A DNA stretch of 64,000 bases from Bacteroidota bacterium (GTDB lineage Bacteria > Bacteroidota > Bacteroidia > AKYH767-A > OLB10), in assembly GCA_016722525.1 (NCBI GenBank), contig JADKJB010000032.1:124001-188000 (forward strand), in the 5' to 3' direction. The position numbers were made by a program, and so were the translations under genes. Of this stretch, positions 34,353 to 45,061 are shown piece by piece. The notes below the pieces were generated by a model that did no database searches, was not told the DNA's origin, and saw only the letters and a list, made by a program, of their open reading frames with translations. How positions within the stretch are numbered: position 1 is the stretch's first letter; every line of letters begins with the position of its first letter.

Positions 34353-35267
34353 ATGCCCAAAATTCCTATTTTCATTATTGGAATTAATCCAAGAAGTGGC
34401 ACGAATTATTTACATCAATTGCTGGCCTTACATCCGGATTGTGATTATGCAAAACATTACGGTGAAGATTTTATTTTATACCACGCAGATAAAATTGTAG
34501 ATTATTACCAAAGTGTTACTTATCACTGGAATCCGGAATGGGGTAATGATAAGATGGTTTTTAGAAAAGCATTGGAAAGTGGATTGATCAGTTACCTTGA
34601 TCCCGGCAACACGACTGCAAAATATTTAGTGACAAAGACACCACATCCTGAAAATGCAAAACTATTTTTGGAAGTTTTTTCCAAAGGTTATATGATTATT
34701 ATTGTTCGCCGAGGACAAGATCTTGTTGAATCTTATATAAAGACTTTCAATAAAAGATTTGCCGATTCCGTAAGGGGATGGAAACTTGGGGCTACTAATG
34801 TGCTTGATGTTATTAACGATAAGCAAATAATGGATTCCGGTAGGGTTATTTGTATTAAGTATGAGGATTTATATACGAAGAACGAGGAAGTAATGTCCAA
34901 CTTGTTTGATTTCCTCAAAATGGATAAATCAAAATTTGATTTTGAAAAAAGTCAAAATTTCCATGTTATCGGCTCCTCTTCTTATAAAGGAAATTCTGAA
35001 AAGGTGACTTGGGAGCCCATACCTAAAAATGATACATTTAATCCATTGGGAAGATTTAGCAACTGGACTAAGTTTAAACATTTTCGATTTAATAAACTTG
35101 CAGGTAAAAATTCAAAAGCATTGGGTTATGAGTTGTATCATGAATCGTCGAACCCCATTTTCCTGGTTCGACATTTAATGCTTTTGACTTATGATTTCTT
35201 TTTTCGAATTTACCGAAGAACAAAAATGGAAGTGAATGGATCGATAAAATCCAAATCTGATTTTTGA
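34353..35267 (+). CDS. Sulfotransferase-family protein
   Basis: This 304-residue protein begins IFIIGINPRSGTNYLHQLLA, a match to the 5'-phosphosulfate-binding loop of PAPS-dependent sulfotransferases (RSGTxxL). A second matching block, IIIVRRGQDLVESYIKTFNK, fits the 3'-phosphate-binding motif (R followed by S). The family transfers sulfate from PAPS to carbohydrates or other acceptors; the acceptor here is unknown. It lies outside the polysaccharide cluster. The gene is intact and has 215 bases of empty sequence upstream. I see no PAPS synthesis genes nearby, so activity as a sulfotransferase is only inferred. Confidence 0.75.
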   Translation: MPKIPIFIIGINPRSGTNYLHQLLALHPDCDYAKHYGEDFILYHADKIVDYYQSVTYHWNPEWGNDKMVFRKALESGLISYLDPGNTTAKYLVTKTPHPENAKLFLEVFSKGYMIIIVRRGQDLVESYIKTFNKRFADSVRGWKLGATNVLDVINDKQIMDSGRVICIKYEDLYTKNEEVMSNLFDFLKMDKSKFDFEKSQNFHVIGSSSYKGNSEKVTWEPIPKNDTFNPLGRFSNWTKFKHFRFNKLAGKNSKALGYELYHESSNPIFLVRHLMLLTYDFFFRIYRRTKMEVNGSIKSKSDF

Positions 35268-35292
35268 AACTTGTTTGGATTTTATATTTTTG
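35263..35292 (+). promoter_or_regulatory. Promoter of the WG-repeat gene (TTTG / TATTTTTG)
   Basis: TTTG at 35263-35266 and TATTTTTG at 35285-35292 are 18 bases apart, a good Bacteroidota promoter fit. The -33 overlaps the end of the sulfotransferase gene. Confidence 0.5.
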
Positions 35293-35337
35293 ATTTGAAT
35301 ATAAATTTAACAGTGTTACTTAAGCTATATGTATAGG

Positions 35338-37461
35338 ATGAATAACAAATTCAAACGTACATTCTGGTTATTTATTTGTCTGGCACTATTTGTTGTTTTC
35401 AATTTAAGAGCGGGTTTACCTGAAAAAGGTTTTGAAGCTCTTAAAATTTTTGATTATTTCAGTGCGAAGAAATATTTCGAAAAAGCACATAAGCATTACC
35501 CAACTATTTCATCCTACGGTCTCGCACTGATATATAGTCGCAACGACAATCCCTTTTATAATTTGGACTCTTCCTATTCCAAAATACTGGAATCAAGGGA
35601 GTATTATCCCTTACAGCAAAAAAGAGAATTCAAGACATCAAAAAAACTAGCTATTGATTCTTTAACATTAGTACATCTATTTAATCGGATTGAGGTTCTC
35701 GCATTTGAAAAAGCTGTTAAGTATTTAGATATTGACACACTCAATCATTTTATCAGCTACTATACTTTATCCACCTTGGTGCCTGCCGCTATTATAAAAC
35801 GCGACAGTCTTGCTTACCGATTAGCTTTAAATCAAAAAAGTGCAAGTGCCTTAAAGGAATATATTTCAAAATATCCTCAATCTAAATTTTTAAATGAGGC
35901 CAGGCCCAAATACGAAAAGATGTTTTTTGTTGAAGAGACCCGCGAAGGAACAGCAGATGCATTTTCACGCTTTGCTTCAAACTATCCTCAAAGTCCTTAT
36001 AAAGAACAGGCTGAATTAAAATTATACAAACTGCTTACCGATGGTAAGGCTGATCTTACTACCTATTTTAATTTCATACAAAAGTATCCCGGGAATTCAT
36101 TTACTGATGAAGCTTGGCAAAAAGTGTATAGTATTTATAGATCTGAAAAACCTCAAAATACTATTCCTGATTTTTTAACTGAGTTTCCTTCCTTTATCTT
36201 TAAGGAAAGATTAATGGAGGAGTACCGGCTCGAGGGTGTTGATTATTTGCCCTACAAGCAGGGTGAATTGTGGGGTTTTATAAATGTAAACGGTGAAATA
36301 GTAGTTGAAGCAAAGTATGACTTCGTTGAAACTTTTTCAGAAGGAATGGCTATTGTTTCCAATAAAGGAAAATTGGGATATATTACTAAGACCGGTGAAG
36401 AACTGGTGCCTCCTATTTATGATGAAGCCGAAAATTTTCATAATAGTCTTGCGGTTGTTGGCGAGAATGGAAAATTTGGGGTGATTGATAGAAAGGGTAA
36501 AATGCAAATAGCACTTAGCTACTCTGAAATAGCTGATTTTTCAGAGGGTCTTGCTGTTGCATTTGATGGTCAATTTTATGGTTATATTAATAGAACCGGT
36601 GCTGTGATTATTCCTTTTCGTTTTGATGAAGCAGGTGAATTCAGAAATGGAACTGCTGTTTGTATGATCAATGAAATGTATGGAATTATCGATTCTGCAG
36701 GTAATGAAGTCATACCATTTTATTACGATGGAATTGAAAATTTTTACAATGGATTTTCCAGAGTTCGCAAGAATGACCTTGTTGGTCTTATTAACAAAGA
36801 AGGGACTCTTATACTACCTGCTGACTTTGATGAAATTGGACCTTTTAGCCACAACCGTGCACTCGTTTCAAAAGATGGGAAAATAGGTTATATCAATCTT
36901 CAGGGACGCATTGTAATACCGTTGATTTATAAATCAGGACCTGAAATAGTCCTGAAATCGGGATTCGATAATGGTTACGCTATCGTTAAAAGTAGTTCCT
37001 ATTTTGGTATTATTGATTCATCCGGTAAACGAATAGTTCCCCTGCTATTTGAAGACATAGGAAAAATTTCTGAAGGAGTTGCTCCGATTAAAAAATCCGG
37101 TAAATGGGGTTATGTAAATTTAAATTCCGGCAAAATATTTATTAAACCGACTTTCGAAAAAGCGCTTTCCTTTTCAAAGGATAAGGCTATTGTTGTCAAA
37201 AAAGGAAGTACCAGGGTTATTGATAAAACAGGAAGAGTGGTGATTCCATTCGAAAATGAAGCAATTCGTGAAATTGAAAATGGAATTTTTGTTGCAACAC
37301 GTTCAGGAAAAATTGGAATTGTAGATGGAGCAAATGCTGAACTTGTACCTTTTGAATATGATAAATATGTGTTGCTAAAGGAAAGATATTTGCGGCTATC
37401 CAATGCAGCAATAATATTGTGGTTTGACAATAAAACAAAAAAGGTATTTTGGAAAGGCTAA
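35338..37461 (+). CDS. WG-repeat-containing exported protein
   Basis: The protein is about 707 residues. A signal or anchor segment (TFWLFICLALFVVFNLRA) is followed by a helical N-terminal half with tetratricopeptide-like repeats; EYISKYPQSKFLNEA, RFASNYPQSPYKEQA and FIQKYPGNSFTDEA recur every 40-50 residues. The C-terminal half (from about residue 300) has around ten WG-type repeats of the form GxINxxGxxxxPxxYDxxxxFxxGxA; examples are GELWGFINVNGEIVV and GKLGYITKTGEELVPPIYDE. WG repeats are usually binding platforms of unknown partner. The gene is intact, and the ATG at 35329 would add three residues. Envelope location and a scaffold role are inferences. Confidence 0.85.
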   Translation: MNNKFKRTFWLFICLALFVVFNLRAGLPEKGFEALKIFDYFSAKKYFEKAHKHYPTISSYGLALIYSRNDNPFYNLDSSYSKILESREYYPLQQKREFKTSKKLAIDSLTLVHLFNRIEVLAFEKAVKYLDIDTLNHFISYYTLSTLVPAAIIKRDSLAYRLALNQKSASALKEYISKYPQSKFLNEARPKYEKMFFVEETREGTADAFSRFASNYPQSPYKEQAELKLYKLLTDGKADLTTYFNFIQKYPGNSFTDEAWQKVYSIYRSEKPQNTIPDFLTEFPSFIFKERLMEEYRLEGVDYLPYKQGELWGFINVNGEIVVEAKYDFVETFSEGMAIVSNKGKLGYITKTGEELVPPIYDEAENFHNSLAVVGENGKFGVIDRKGKMQIALSYSEIADFSEGLAVAFDGQFYGYINRTGAVIIPFRFDEAGEFRNGTAVCMINEMYGIIDSAGNEVIPFYYDGIENFYNGFSRVRKNDLVGLINKEGTLILPADFDEIGPFSHNRALVSKDGKIGYINLQGRIVIPLIYKSGPEIVLKSGFDNGYAIVKSSSYFGIIDSSGKRIVPLLFEDIGKISEGVAPIKKSGKWGYVNLNSGKIFIKPTFEKALSFSKDKAIVVKKGSTRVIDKTGRVVIPFENEAIREIENGIFVATRSGKIGIVDGANAELVPFEYDKYVLLKERYLRLSNAAIILWFDNKTKKVFWKG

Positions 37462-37563
37462 GGTGTTTTGTTTGTCTTTAAACATTTTATTCAAATCTAG
37501 AATTACGCATCAATTTATCATTAAAAGCACATTCATCAAATCAATTTGAACTAACTTTGAGCT

Positions 37564-38961
37564 ATGGAATATGGTAAAGTAACTGAGAAGATCTTAAATG
37601 ATCTTATTGCTATTTGCGGTGCCGCCCATGTAATTTCCTCCAGAGAGTTGTTGGAGAATTATTCACATGACTACACCGAAGATTTGAAGTATTATCCTGA
37701 GGTGGCAGTGAAGCCTGTAACAGCTGTTGAAATAAGCAAAATCATGTTGCTTTGTAATAAACATCATATACCGGCTACTCCCAGGGGCGCAGGAACAGGC
37801 TTGAGCGGTGGAGCTTTACCTGTATTTGGAGGAATTATTATTTCGATGGAACGATTTAATAAGATTTTTGAAATAGATGAATGGAATTTGCAGGCAACCG
37901 TTGAACCGGGAGTAATTAACCAGGTTTTTCAAGATGCAATTATGGAAAAGGTCTGTTTTATCCCCTGATCCGGCAAGTAGAGGATCCTGTTTTTAGGTGG
38001 TAATTTGGCTGAATGTGCCGGTGGACCTAAAGCTGTTAAGTATGGCGTTACAAAGGATTATGTGCTGAACACTGAAATTGTACTTCCTACGGGTGAAATA
38101 ATTTGGACCGGGGCTAATGTGCTTAAAAACTCAACCGGGTACAATTTAACACAGCTGCTGGTGGGTAGCGAGGGCACTTTAGGAATAATAACAAAAATAG
38201 TATTTAGGCTGATTCCTTACCCTTCGCATAATTTGTTGTTACTGGTTCCATTTAAGGATGCCAATAATGCTTGCCTTGCCGTTTCTGCAGTCTTTAGAGC
38301 TGGAATTACACCTTCTGCCATGGAATTTATGGAGCGTGATGCCATCGACTTTGTATTGAAGTATGTGGATGTAACATTAAAAATAGCTGATGATATCAAA
38401 GCGCATCTGATCATTGAAGTTGATGGTAATGACCCCGAATCGCTTTTCAAGGATTGTGAAAAAATTACTGAAGTAATGAATCAATTTGGAGCTGAAGAAG
38501 TTTTGTTCGCAGAATCAGCACAACAAAAAGCGGAATTGTGGAAAATGAGAAGAGCTACAGGCGAAGCTGTGAAATCACATTCTATTTATAAAGAAGAAGA
38601 CACAGTAGTGCCTCGCGCTGAATTACCAAAACTACTCTCGGGTGTGAAAGAAATTGGTAGAAAGTATGGCTTCAATTCAGTTTGTTATGGACATGCCGGC
38701 GATGGTAACTTACACGTTAATATCATTAAAGAAAATATGAGTGATGAGGATTGGAATACTAAAGTTCCTCTGGGAATCAGAGAAATATTCCAACTGACTG
38801 TCAGTTTAGGTGGTACCATTTCCGGGGAACATGGTATAGGATTGGTTCAAAAAGATTATATGAACATTGCGTTCAATGATGTTCAAATCAATCTCCAAAA
38901 GGGTATTAAACAGCTTTTTGACCCCAATAACATATTAAATCCCGGAAAAATGTTCAATTAA
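37564..38961 (+). CDS. FAD-linked oxidase, GlcD/lactate dehydrogenase type (frameshifted)
   Basis: This FAD-binding oxidoreductase (PCMH fold) has TPRGAGTGLSGGALPVFGGI for FAD binding in the N-terminal half. In the second half are YNLTQLLVGSEGTLGI and the C-terminal FAD-oxidase motifs YGHAGDGNLHVNI and SGEHGIGLVQKDYM. The family oxidises glycolate, D-lactate or similar 2-hydroxy acids; the substrate cannot be fixed. The frame breaks between 37950 and 38005: restoring bases in the C and T runs gives a FYPPDPASRGS-like stretch and GGNLAECAGGPKAVKYG. Total length is about 465 residues. A TAACTTTG element lies 4 bases before the ATG. GlcE and GlcF partners are absent here. Confidence 0.87.
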
Positions 38962-39108
38962 AATAAACTGACTTGAATAACGTTTGTTTTATAAGGTTGA
39001 AAATTGAAGGTGTTGCTTCAGACCATTTAAACTTGCGGTAATAGTATCCATCGAAATAAAATTAATTGAGTCATTCAGTCAGATTTTAATTCAAAATCAA
39101 ATCATCCA

Positions 39109-40530
39109 TTGTTTAAAAAAGTTTTTTACATAGCTATTTTTCTTCTCTCATCTCTAAACGGTAACGGACAGGAGATGTTGGGTATCAGCAATTCGAACTT
39201 TGCCGGAAATATGGGAATGGGATTAAATCCATCATTATTTGTGGGATCACCTTACAAATATGAATGGAATATTATATCCGGAGATTTGTTTGTCGATAAC
39301 GATTATGTTTATCTTAAACGTCGTTCTTCGCTTTTGGTAAAAAGTTTTAAAGGTGAATCGGTTCCCGAAGAGCGTTTTCAGGATTACTATGATACCAAAA
39401 CTAAAAATGCCTATATCAACGTTTTTCTTAGAGGACCTTCCTACATCAGAAACAATGATAATTTTTCCTGGGGATTTCATACCGCTTTCCGATCGAATTT
39501 AAGTGCCACCAATGTTCCGTTTCATGTTGCTAAATTCATCAAAGAGGGTTTCGATTATATCCCTCAACATGACATTCGATATGTATCTACTCCCTTTCGA
39601 TCAGCTACTATGGCATGGGGTGAATTGGGAGGTACGATAGGGAAAAAGCTCCATGAAAGACGTGACAAAGGTTTACTCACCGGTGCTGTTACTTTAAAAC
39701 TTATTTTAGGTTTCGATGCGGTTTATACTAATTTGACTGAATTCGATTACCTATTACCCAGTTCAGATACATTAATAGTTAATAATGCAACCGGAGAATA
39801 CGCCCACGCTCTTTCTGATGGAGAAAAAACTCTTGATAAACCATTCAAGATAAGAGGTTATGGCGCTGGAATTGATTTAGGAATTACTTATTACAGAGGA
39901 TTGGTGCATGGAGCCGGTGATTGTAATGAATCAGCCGAAAACAGAAAAAAATACAAATATCGATTAGGGTTTTCAGTGATCGATATTGGCATGGTCAAAT
40001 TCAACAGTCAGGCTAAGGTGTTTTCTTTTAAAAATGCAAGCACTGTTTGGCCGGGAATTGATACGGTCAAGTTTAATTCTGTTGCTGCTTTAGATACATC
40101 TATAAGTTATCATTTTTACGGAGATCCTAACCAATCAGTATCCGGGAATAAATTCAACATCTTTCTTCCAAGTGCTATCAGTGCTCAATTCGATTATTGT
40201 GTAATGCCCAGGATATATGCAAATGCAAGCATCGTTCAGGCCATTCCTTTATCCAAAACTTCAATAGTGCGGGCTTCGCAGATTTCAATATCCGCAAGAT
40301 ATGAAACCAGAAAATTTGAAGTAACTGTACCTTTTACTATGTACGAGTATAAAACACCTCATCTTGGACTTGCTTTCCGTTACAAGATCTTTGTTTTAGG
40401 AACCGATAGACTGGGGTCTTTCACCGGTCTCTGGGATACTACAGGCTATGATTTGTTTTTTGGTTTTAAATTCAATGTTTGCGATATCCGTAAAAAGGGA
40501 GGGAAACAACCGTTTTGCCCAGTCAACTAG
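39109..40530 (+). CDS. Outer-membrane protein, DUF5723-like
   Basis: The protein is 473 residues. A short signal segment (FYIAIFLLSSLNGNGQ) is followed by a beta-rich body with NPSLFVGSPYKYEWNIISGD near the N-terminus, the pattern of DUF5723-type envelope proteins in Bacteroidota. Glycine/aromatic-rich strands extend to the C-terminus. The end FFGFKFNVCDIRKKGGKQPF is charged. The only available start is a TTG at 39109 in an AT-rich context; a lost ATG upstream cannot be excluded. The function is unknown. It stands alone on the plus strand before the convergent hbd gene. Confidence 0.68.
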   Translation: MFKKVFYIAIFLLSSLNGNGQEMLGISNSNFAGNMGMGLNPSLFVGSPYKYEWNIISGDLFVDNDYVYLKRRSSLLVKSFKGESVPEERFQDYYDTKTKNAYINVFLRGPSYIRNNDNFSWGFHTAFRSNLSATNVPFHVAKFIKEGFDYIPQHDIRYVSTPFRSATMAWGELGGTIGKKLHERRDKGLLTGAVTLKLILGFDAVYTNLTEFDYLLPSSDTLIVNNATGEYAHALSDGEKTLDKPFKIRGYGAGIDLGITYYRGLVHGAGDCNESAENRKKYKYRLGFSVIDIGMVKFNSQAKVFSFKNASTVWPGIDTVKFNSVAALDTSISYHFYGDPNQSVSGNKFNIFLPSAISAQFDYCVMPRIYANASIVQAIPLSKTSIVRASQISISARYETRKFEVTVPFTMYEYKTPHLGLAFRYKIFVLGTDRLGSFTGLWDTTGYDLFFGFKFNVCDIRKKGGKQPFCPVN

Positions 40531-40731
40531 TAAGACCAACAAAGGATATTTATTGCCTTTTTTTTCTACTAAAATTTGGTTCAATAAATTTTTGGTGAAT
40601 CAAGTCTTGATGGCCTGACTACCACCAATTCATTCAGCTCTTTTGAAATTAATTTAGCGCCATTGAATTGCTAATGCATCAGGCTGAAGTCTTGGAAAGT
40701 CAAAATTTAACGCTAAAAAATTATTTGAAAT

Positions 40732-41607
40732 TCAGGGATACCACAAATCTTTTCCTCCTCCGGAGTAATCATAAAATCCAATTCCTGATTTTTTACCAAG
40801 ATTCCCTGCAGTTACCATATTCACAAGTAATGGGCACGGAGCATATTTAGGATTACCAAAACCATCATGCATCACTTTTAGAATAGACAAACAAACATCC
40901 AGGCCAATAAAATCTGCCAGTTGCAAAGGGCCCATCGGATGTGCCATTCCAAGTTTCATCACAGTATCAATTTCTTCTACACCGGCAACACCTTCATACA
41001 AGCTATAAATGGCTTCATTAATCATAGGCATAAGAATTCTGTTAGCAATAAATCCGGGATAATCGTTGACCTCTGTGGGTGTTTTGCCAAGCGATTTTGA
41101 CACCGACAGAATCAAATTGGTAACTTCATCGGAAGTATTGTAACCTCTTATTACTTCAACCAATTTCATTACCGGCACAGGATTCATAAAGTGCATGCCT
41201 ATAACCTTGTCTCCTCTTTTTGTGACAGAAGCAATTTTTGTAATTGAAATTGATGAAGTGTTGGAGGCAAGAATTGTTTGCGGCTGACAAATACTGTCAA
41301 GCTCTTTAAAAATATTCAATTTTATCTCAATATTTTCAGTCGCGGCTTCAATCACTAGTTCTGCATCCTTAACTCCTTCTACCATTGAAGTAAAAGTTGT
41401 GATATTGGCAAGAGTGCTTTTTTTAATGTCTTCACTTATGTTTCCTTTAGTGACCATTCGATCGAGATTGCCTGAAATGGTATTTATTCCTTTATCAAGG
41501 GCATCCTGTCTGATATCAATCATAGCTACACTAAACCCATTTTGAGCAAACACATGTGCTATGCCATTTCCCATTGTTCCGGATCCAATTACTGCAATTT
41601 TTTTCAT
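40732..41607 (-). CDS. hbd: 3-hydroxybutyryl-CoA / 3-hydroxyacyl-CoA dehydrogenase
   Basis: This NAD(P)-dependent dehydrogenase acts on (S)-3-hydroxyacyl-CoA. The 291-residue length matches the short form without a hydratase domain. The Rossmann motif IGSGTMGNGIAHVFAQNG is at the N-terminus. Further blocks are the ASNTSSISITK region, the catalytic-region GMHFMNPVPVMKLVEVIRG, TEVNDYPGFIANRILMPMINEA, and LGMAHPMGPLQLADFIGLD. It could serve fatty acid oxidation or butyrate-type metabolism; nothing in the neighbourhood decides. The gene is intact and lies 9 bases downstream of the sugar transferase on the same strand. The activity class is secure. Confidence 0.92.
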   Translation of the reverse strand: MKKIAVIGSGTMGNGIAHVFAQNGFSVAMIDIRQDALDKGINTISGNLDRMVTKGNISEDIKKSTLANITTFTSMVEGVKDAELVIEAATENIEIKLNIFKELDSICQPQTILASNTSSISITKIASVTKRGDKVIGMHFMNPVPVMKLVEVIRGYNTSDEVTNLILSVSKSLGKTPTEVNDYPGFIANRILMPMINEAIYSLYEGVAGVEEIDTVMKLGMAHPMGPLQLADFIGLDVCLSILKVMHDGFGNPKYAPCPLLVNMVTAGNLGKKSGIGFYDYSGGGKDLWYP

Positions 41608-41615
41608 AATTTTAT

Positions 41616-43028
41616 TTATTTACCACTTCCTTTTATAATTGTTCTTAGTGTATAGAATAATATTTTTATGTCGAGTGCTAAGGACATATTTTCAATATAA
41701 ATTACATCATATTTTAAACGTTCCACCATTTCATCCACATTTTCGGCATAACCAAATTTTACTTGTCCCCATGAAGTTATTCCGGGTTTAACTTTGTGGA
41801 GATGTCTATAGTGAGGTGCTATCGGCATTATCTGATCAACAAAAAACTGTCGCTCTGGTCGGGGACCAACTAAAGACATATCACCTATAAGCACGTTATA
41901 AAATTGTGGTATTTCATCAAGTCTTATCTTGCGCATCATTTTCCGAAAGGAGTAATACGCGTATCGTTGTCACTCGATAGCATTGGTGTTCGGTTTCAGC
42001 ACCAACAAACATAGAGCGGAATTTATAAATATTGAAAGGTACACCATGCAACCAATTCTTTCCTGAATGAAAAATACAGGACCTCTGGATGAAATTTTAA
42101 GAATGATGGCAACTGCCAAAAATACAGGACTGAGAATCAACAACAACAAAAATGAAACACAAATATCAAACAACCTTTTAACAGCTTGCTGCCACACAGG
42201 CATGAGTCCTGGTGATATTTCAATAAGCGGAGCGCCAAAAATTCCATTCATTTTAACTGAACCTGAAAGAATATCGTACATGTCAGGGATAATTTTTATA
42301 ATCACATCAGCATCTTCCAGTATATTTAGAATTTTTCCAATATTCTCATGTTCTGATGATTCAATTGCAATAATAACTTCTTCAATTTGGTTAATTTCGA
42401 TGGCTTTTTTAAGATCGTTAATAGATCCCAAATGAGGCAAGAGACCATTTAAAAGATGTCCATTGTTGTGATCGACATGAATAAATCCCTTGAATAAATT
42501 CCCCTGACTTTGTTCAGCCGATTCCAGTTCCTTATACAGTTTCAATGCTTTTTGATTACTACCTACCAGAACGGTATTAAATCCAATGATTCTGTTTTTA
42601 ATTTTTCTTCCTGTTAAAGTAGTAAGAGTAAATCGAACGATAGCTGTAATTGAAAAATGCAAACCTAGTAATGCTAAAAAAGTACTGTAATAACTTTTAT
42701 AGGAAACAATAGTGTCGTCAAGTAACAATGTAAAAAATATCAAAAGCACACCAATAATAGAAATGTATAAAGTTTGACCCAATTCGCGAAGTCTTGATTT
42801 TCTGAAAATATCAGAATAAATTCCGGTAAAGGCATATACAATTACCCAAAGAAAAGGTATTATAAGTATTCCGACATAAAACTTGTTATCCAGATGTAAA
42901 TCGGGGCTATACCCATATTTAACTGTTTCAATGTACACTTTTCTATAAAAATAAAACAAGGCCCAGGCCACAGCAGCAGCAAGGAAATCACCGGTAATAT
43001 ATTTAAAAATCTGAAATTTTTTATTCAT
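41616..43028 (-). CDS. WcaJ-type undecaprenyl-phosphate sugar-1-phosphate transferase (frameshifted)
   Basis: This polyprenyl glycosylphosphotransferase loads the first sugar-phosphate on undecaprenyl phosphate. Several transmembrane helices occupy the N-terminal third; a soluble CoA-binding-like domain with TVLVGSNQKALKLY follows, then a membrane helix (RLFDICVSFLLLLILSPVFL) leads into the bacterial sugar transferase domain. The catalytic end is split by at least three frameshifts between about 41935 and 42050. Reading through the frames gives HGVPFNIYKFRSMFVGAET, TPMLSSDNDTRITPFGK and IRLDEIPQFYNVLIGDMSLVGPRPE, the normal order. The total is about 470 residues. Its start overlaps the stop of the upstream lipoprotein gene (TGATG). 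Confidence 0.85.
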
Positions 43029-43911
43029 CAGAAATGCACCACTTTAATATTATCCAGATAAAAGGCGGGTTTTAAAACAGCGGGATCTTTAACAGCTCCG
43101 AAGTAAACTTTAAATTTCGTTGATGAATTATAGGAACTTACCACATAACCCATTTGGATGTAAATTTTATTCCAGTTCGCTGATGGATTCAGTGTGATTA
43201 ATGGGATTTGATCTGTAGTAATATTCGGTTTAATTACAAATAATCCTATTTGCATTGCTTGATTAATTTTGTAATCCAATTCAAGATAAACAGCGGCATT
43301 CCCTCCCGGCAATGGGTAGTCGGATGTAGATGTTATTTCAAATTTTGAATTCACTGTATCAAGATATACCACTCCGCTACTGAGTCCTTCAAAAATATTA
43401 GGATCTCCAACAGTTAACTGACTCAGGTTAGTATCGCTTGTAGCAGTTGAGGTTAAACTAAATCCTGATCCTTCAAAGGATTCGCAAAAAGAACATTCTG
43501 ATGTCTCAAAGTAGTTGAAATTTGGATCAATAGTTACAGTTCCATTTTCAGGTATATTTACATCAACTATATCGGCCGAATAAAAAGGATAGGGGGAGCG
43601 AGTGGAAGCAATTCCGTTGAGTTCAATGCCCGGACTTAAAATAAGACGATGCGCACCTGTTTTAAGAACAGGGAATTTTGCAGGTAGCTCATACGTGCCA
43701 AGAAATTCATTGTCGAAGTAAACCCAAACATCTCTGACTTTTATAGATGTGGAAGGACCAAATTCAGCCAGCGTTGGAGTAGGGTCAAAAGTGAATGGTT
43801 TAATTTCAATGTAACCGGCGCTGCTTCTTCCGGATTTATTAAATTACATCCTGATAGAAGGAAAAAAAATAGTAAGATGAAAATATTTTTAACTACTTTA
43901 AATAATGACAT
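43028..43911 (-). CDS. Hypothetical lipoprotein upstream of the sugar transferase (frameshifted)
   Basis: The true start lies at 43911: MSLFKVVKNIFILLFFFLL followed by the lipobox SGC. The frame breaks near 43845 (GCAGCGCCGG), after which the open frame reads GYIEIKPFTFDPTPTLAEF and continues without interruption to 43028. No usual start codon occurs in that part before a GTG at 43372, so only a short ORF is obvious. The protein would be about 294 residues, beta-rich, with a DVWVYFDNEFLGTYELP segment and a CSFCESFEG pair of cysteines. It ends in a jelly-roll-like region (VYLELDYKINQAMQIGLFVI). No family is recognised. Coupling to the sugar transferase by a 1-base overlap suggests co-expression. 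Confidence 0.68.
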
Positions 43912-43951
43912 GTAATTGAATTTTTAAATAGTAGAATTTCTATATTTTTTT

Positions 43952-44937
43952 TCAGGCGATAATAGGAGCTGAAAATTTTAATTTTTCAATTATCTGATGT
44001 GCCACATCAAGTGCATAGAGTCCGTCATTGATACTAACAACCGGAATAGTGTTGTCGTGAATGGAACGTGCAAATGACTCCAACTCCATTTTAATTGCGT
44101 TGGATTCTTCTACTTTTGGATTTTCGAAATAAATCTGTTTAGTACCTTTACCTTCTCCCAGTTCAATGGTAACTGCAAGTGGATCGGGCTCTCCTATAAC
44201 ATTTTTTAAACGAACTACTTCAGCCGACTTTTTGAAAAAATCGACAGAGATATAAGCATCTCGTTGGAAAAATCTGGACTTTCTCATATTCTTCAATGAA
44301 ATGCGACTTGCAGTAAGATTGGCAACGCATCCATTATCGAATTCAATTCTGGTATTTGCGATATCCGGAGTGTCGCTTACTACCGCCACACCACTACTGC
44401 TTATTTTTTTAATAGTTGACTTCACAACACTTAAGATAATATCAATATCATGAATCATTAAATCCAAAACAACTGAAACATCGGTTCCTCTGGGATTAAA
44501 TTGCGCCAAACGATGTGTTTCAATAAACATGGGAGAACCGATATACTGTTTGGCAGCTAAAAAAGCCGGGTTGAATCTTTCCACATGACCAACCTGAACT
44601 TTTACATTCGCTTCCACTGCCAAAGCCAACATATCGCGAGCTTCTTCCACTGAGTTCGCCAATGGTTTTTCGATGAATACATGTTTCGATTTTTTCAAAG
44701 CTGCTACGGCGCATTCAAAATGAGACAGAGTAGGAGTGACGATATCAATGACATCGCAATGGTCGATAAGTTCATGCATATCACCATAGGCTTTACACCA
44801 AATTCCTCTGCTACCTTTTGGGAGATTTCGGGTGATTGGTCATAAAATCCGATCAATTGAAAATCGCTGATTTCTTTAATCAGTTTTAAATGGATTTTAC
44901 CAAGATGGCCCGCTCCTAAAACACCTATTTTCAACAT
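43952..44937 (-). CDS. Gfo/Idh/MocA-family oxidoreductase (frameshifted)
   Basis: This NAD(P)-dependent dehydrogenase of the sugar-oxidoreductase family has the N-terminal Rossmann motif IGVLGAGHLGKIHL. IDIVTPTLSHFECAVAALKK and HVFIEKPLANSVEEARDMLAL (EKPxxxx) follow, then QVGHVERFNPAF and the C-terminal substrate domain. One A is missing near 44790 (GTAAAGCC). Adding it turns GVKPMVICM into GVKAYGDMHELIDHCD and joins the halves, about 328 residues in all. Members act on UDP-sugars, inositol or glucose derivatives; the substrate here is unknown. It is near, but not within, the polysaccharide genes. Confidence 0.87.
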
Positions 44938-44951
44938 GTTAAAATTTTAAG

Positions 44952-44959
44952 CAAAAGTA
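44952..44959 (-). promoter_or_regulatory. Candidate -7 element (TACTTTTG) of the Gfo/Idh gene
   Basis: TACTTTTG on the minus strand lies 14 bases before the ATG. Only the -7 half matches; the -33 is unclear. Confidence 0.4.
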
Positions 44960-45061
44960 ACCCTTTTTTAGCGATCCTAAAATGATTATTTTTGTTGCGG
45001 ATTCTCCGACTAATATTTTCAAATTAGATTATAATTTATTCATAAGGAGACCATTACGCAA

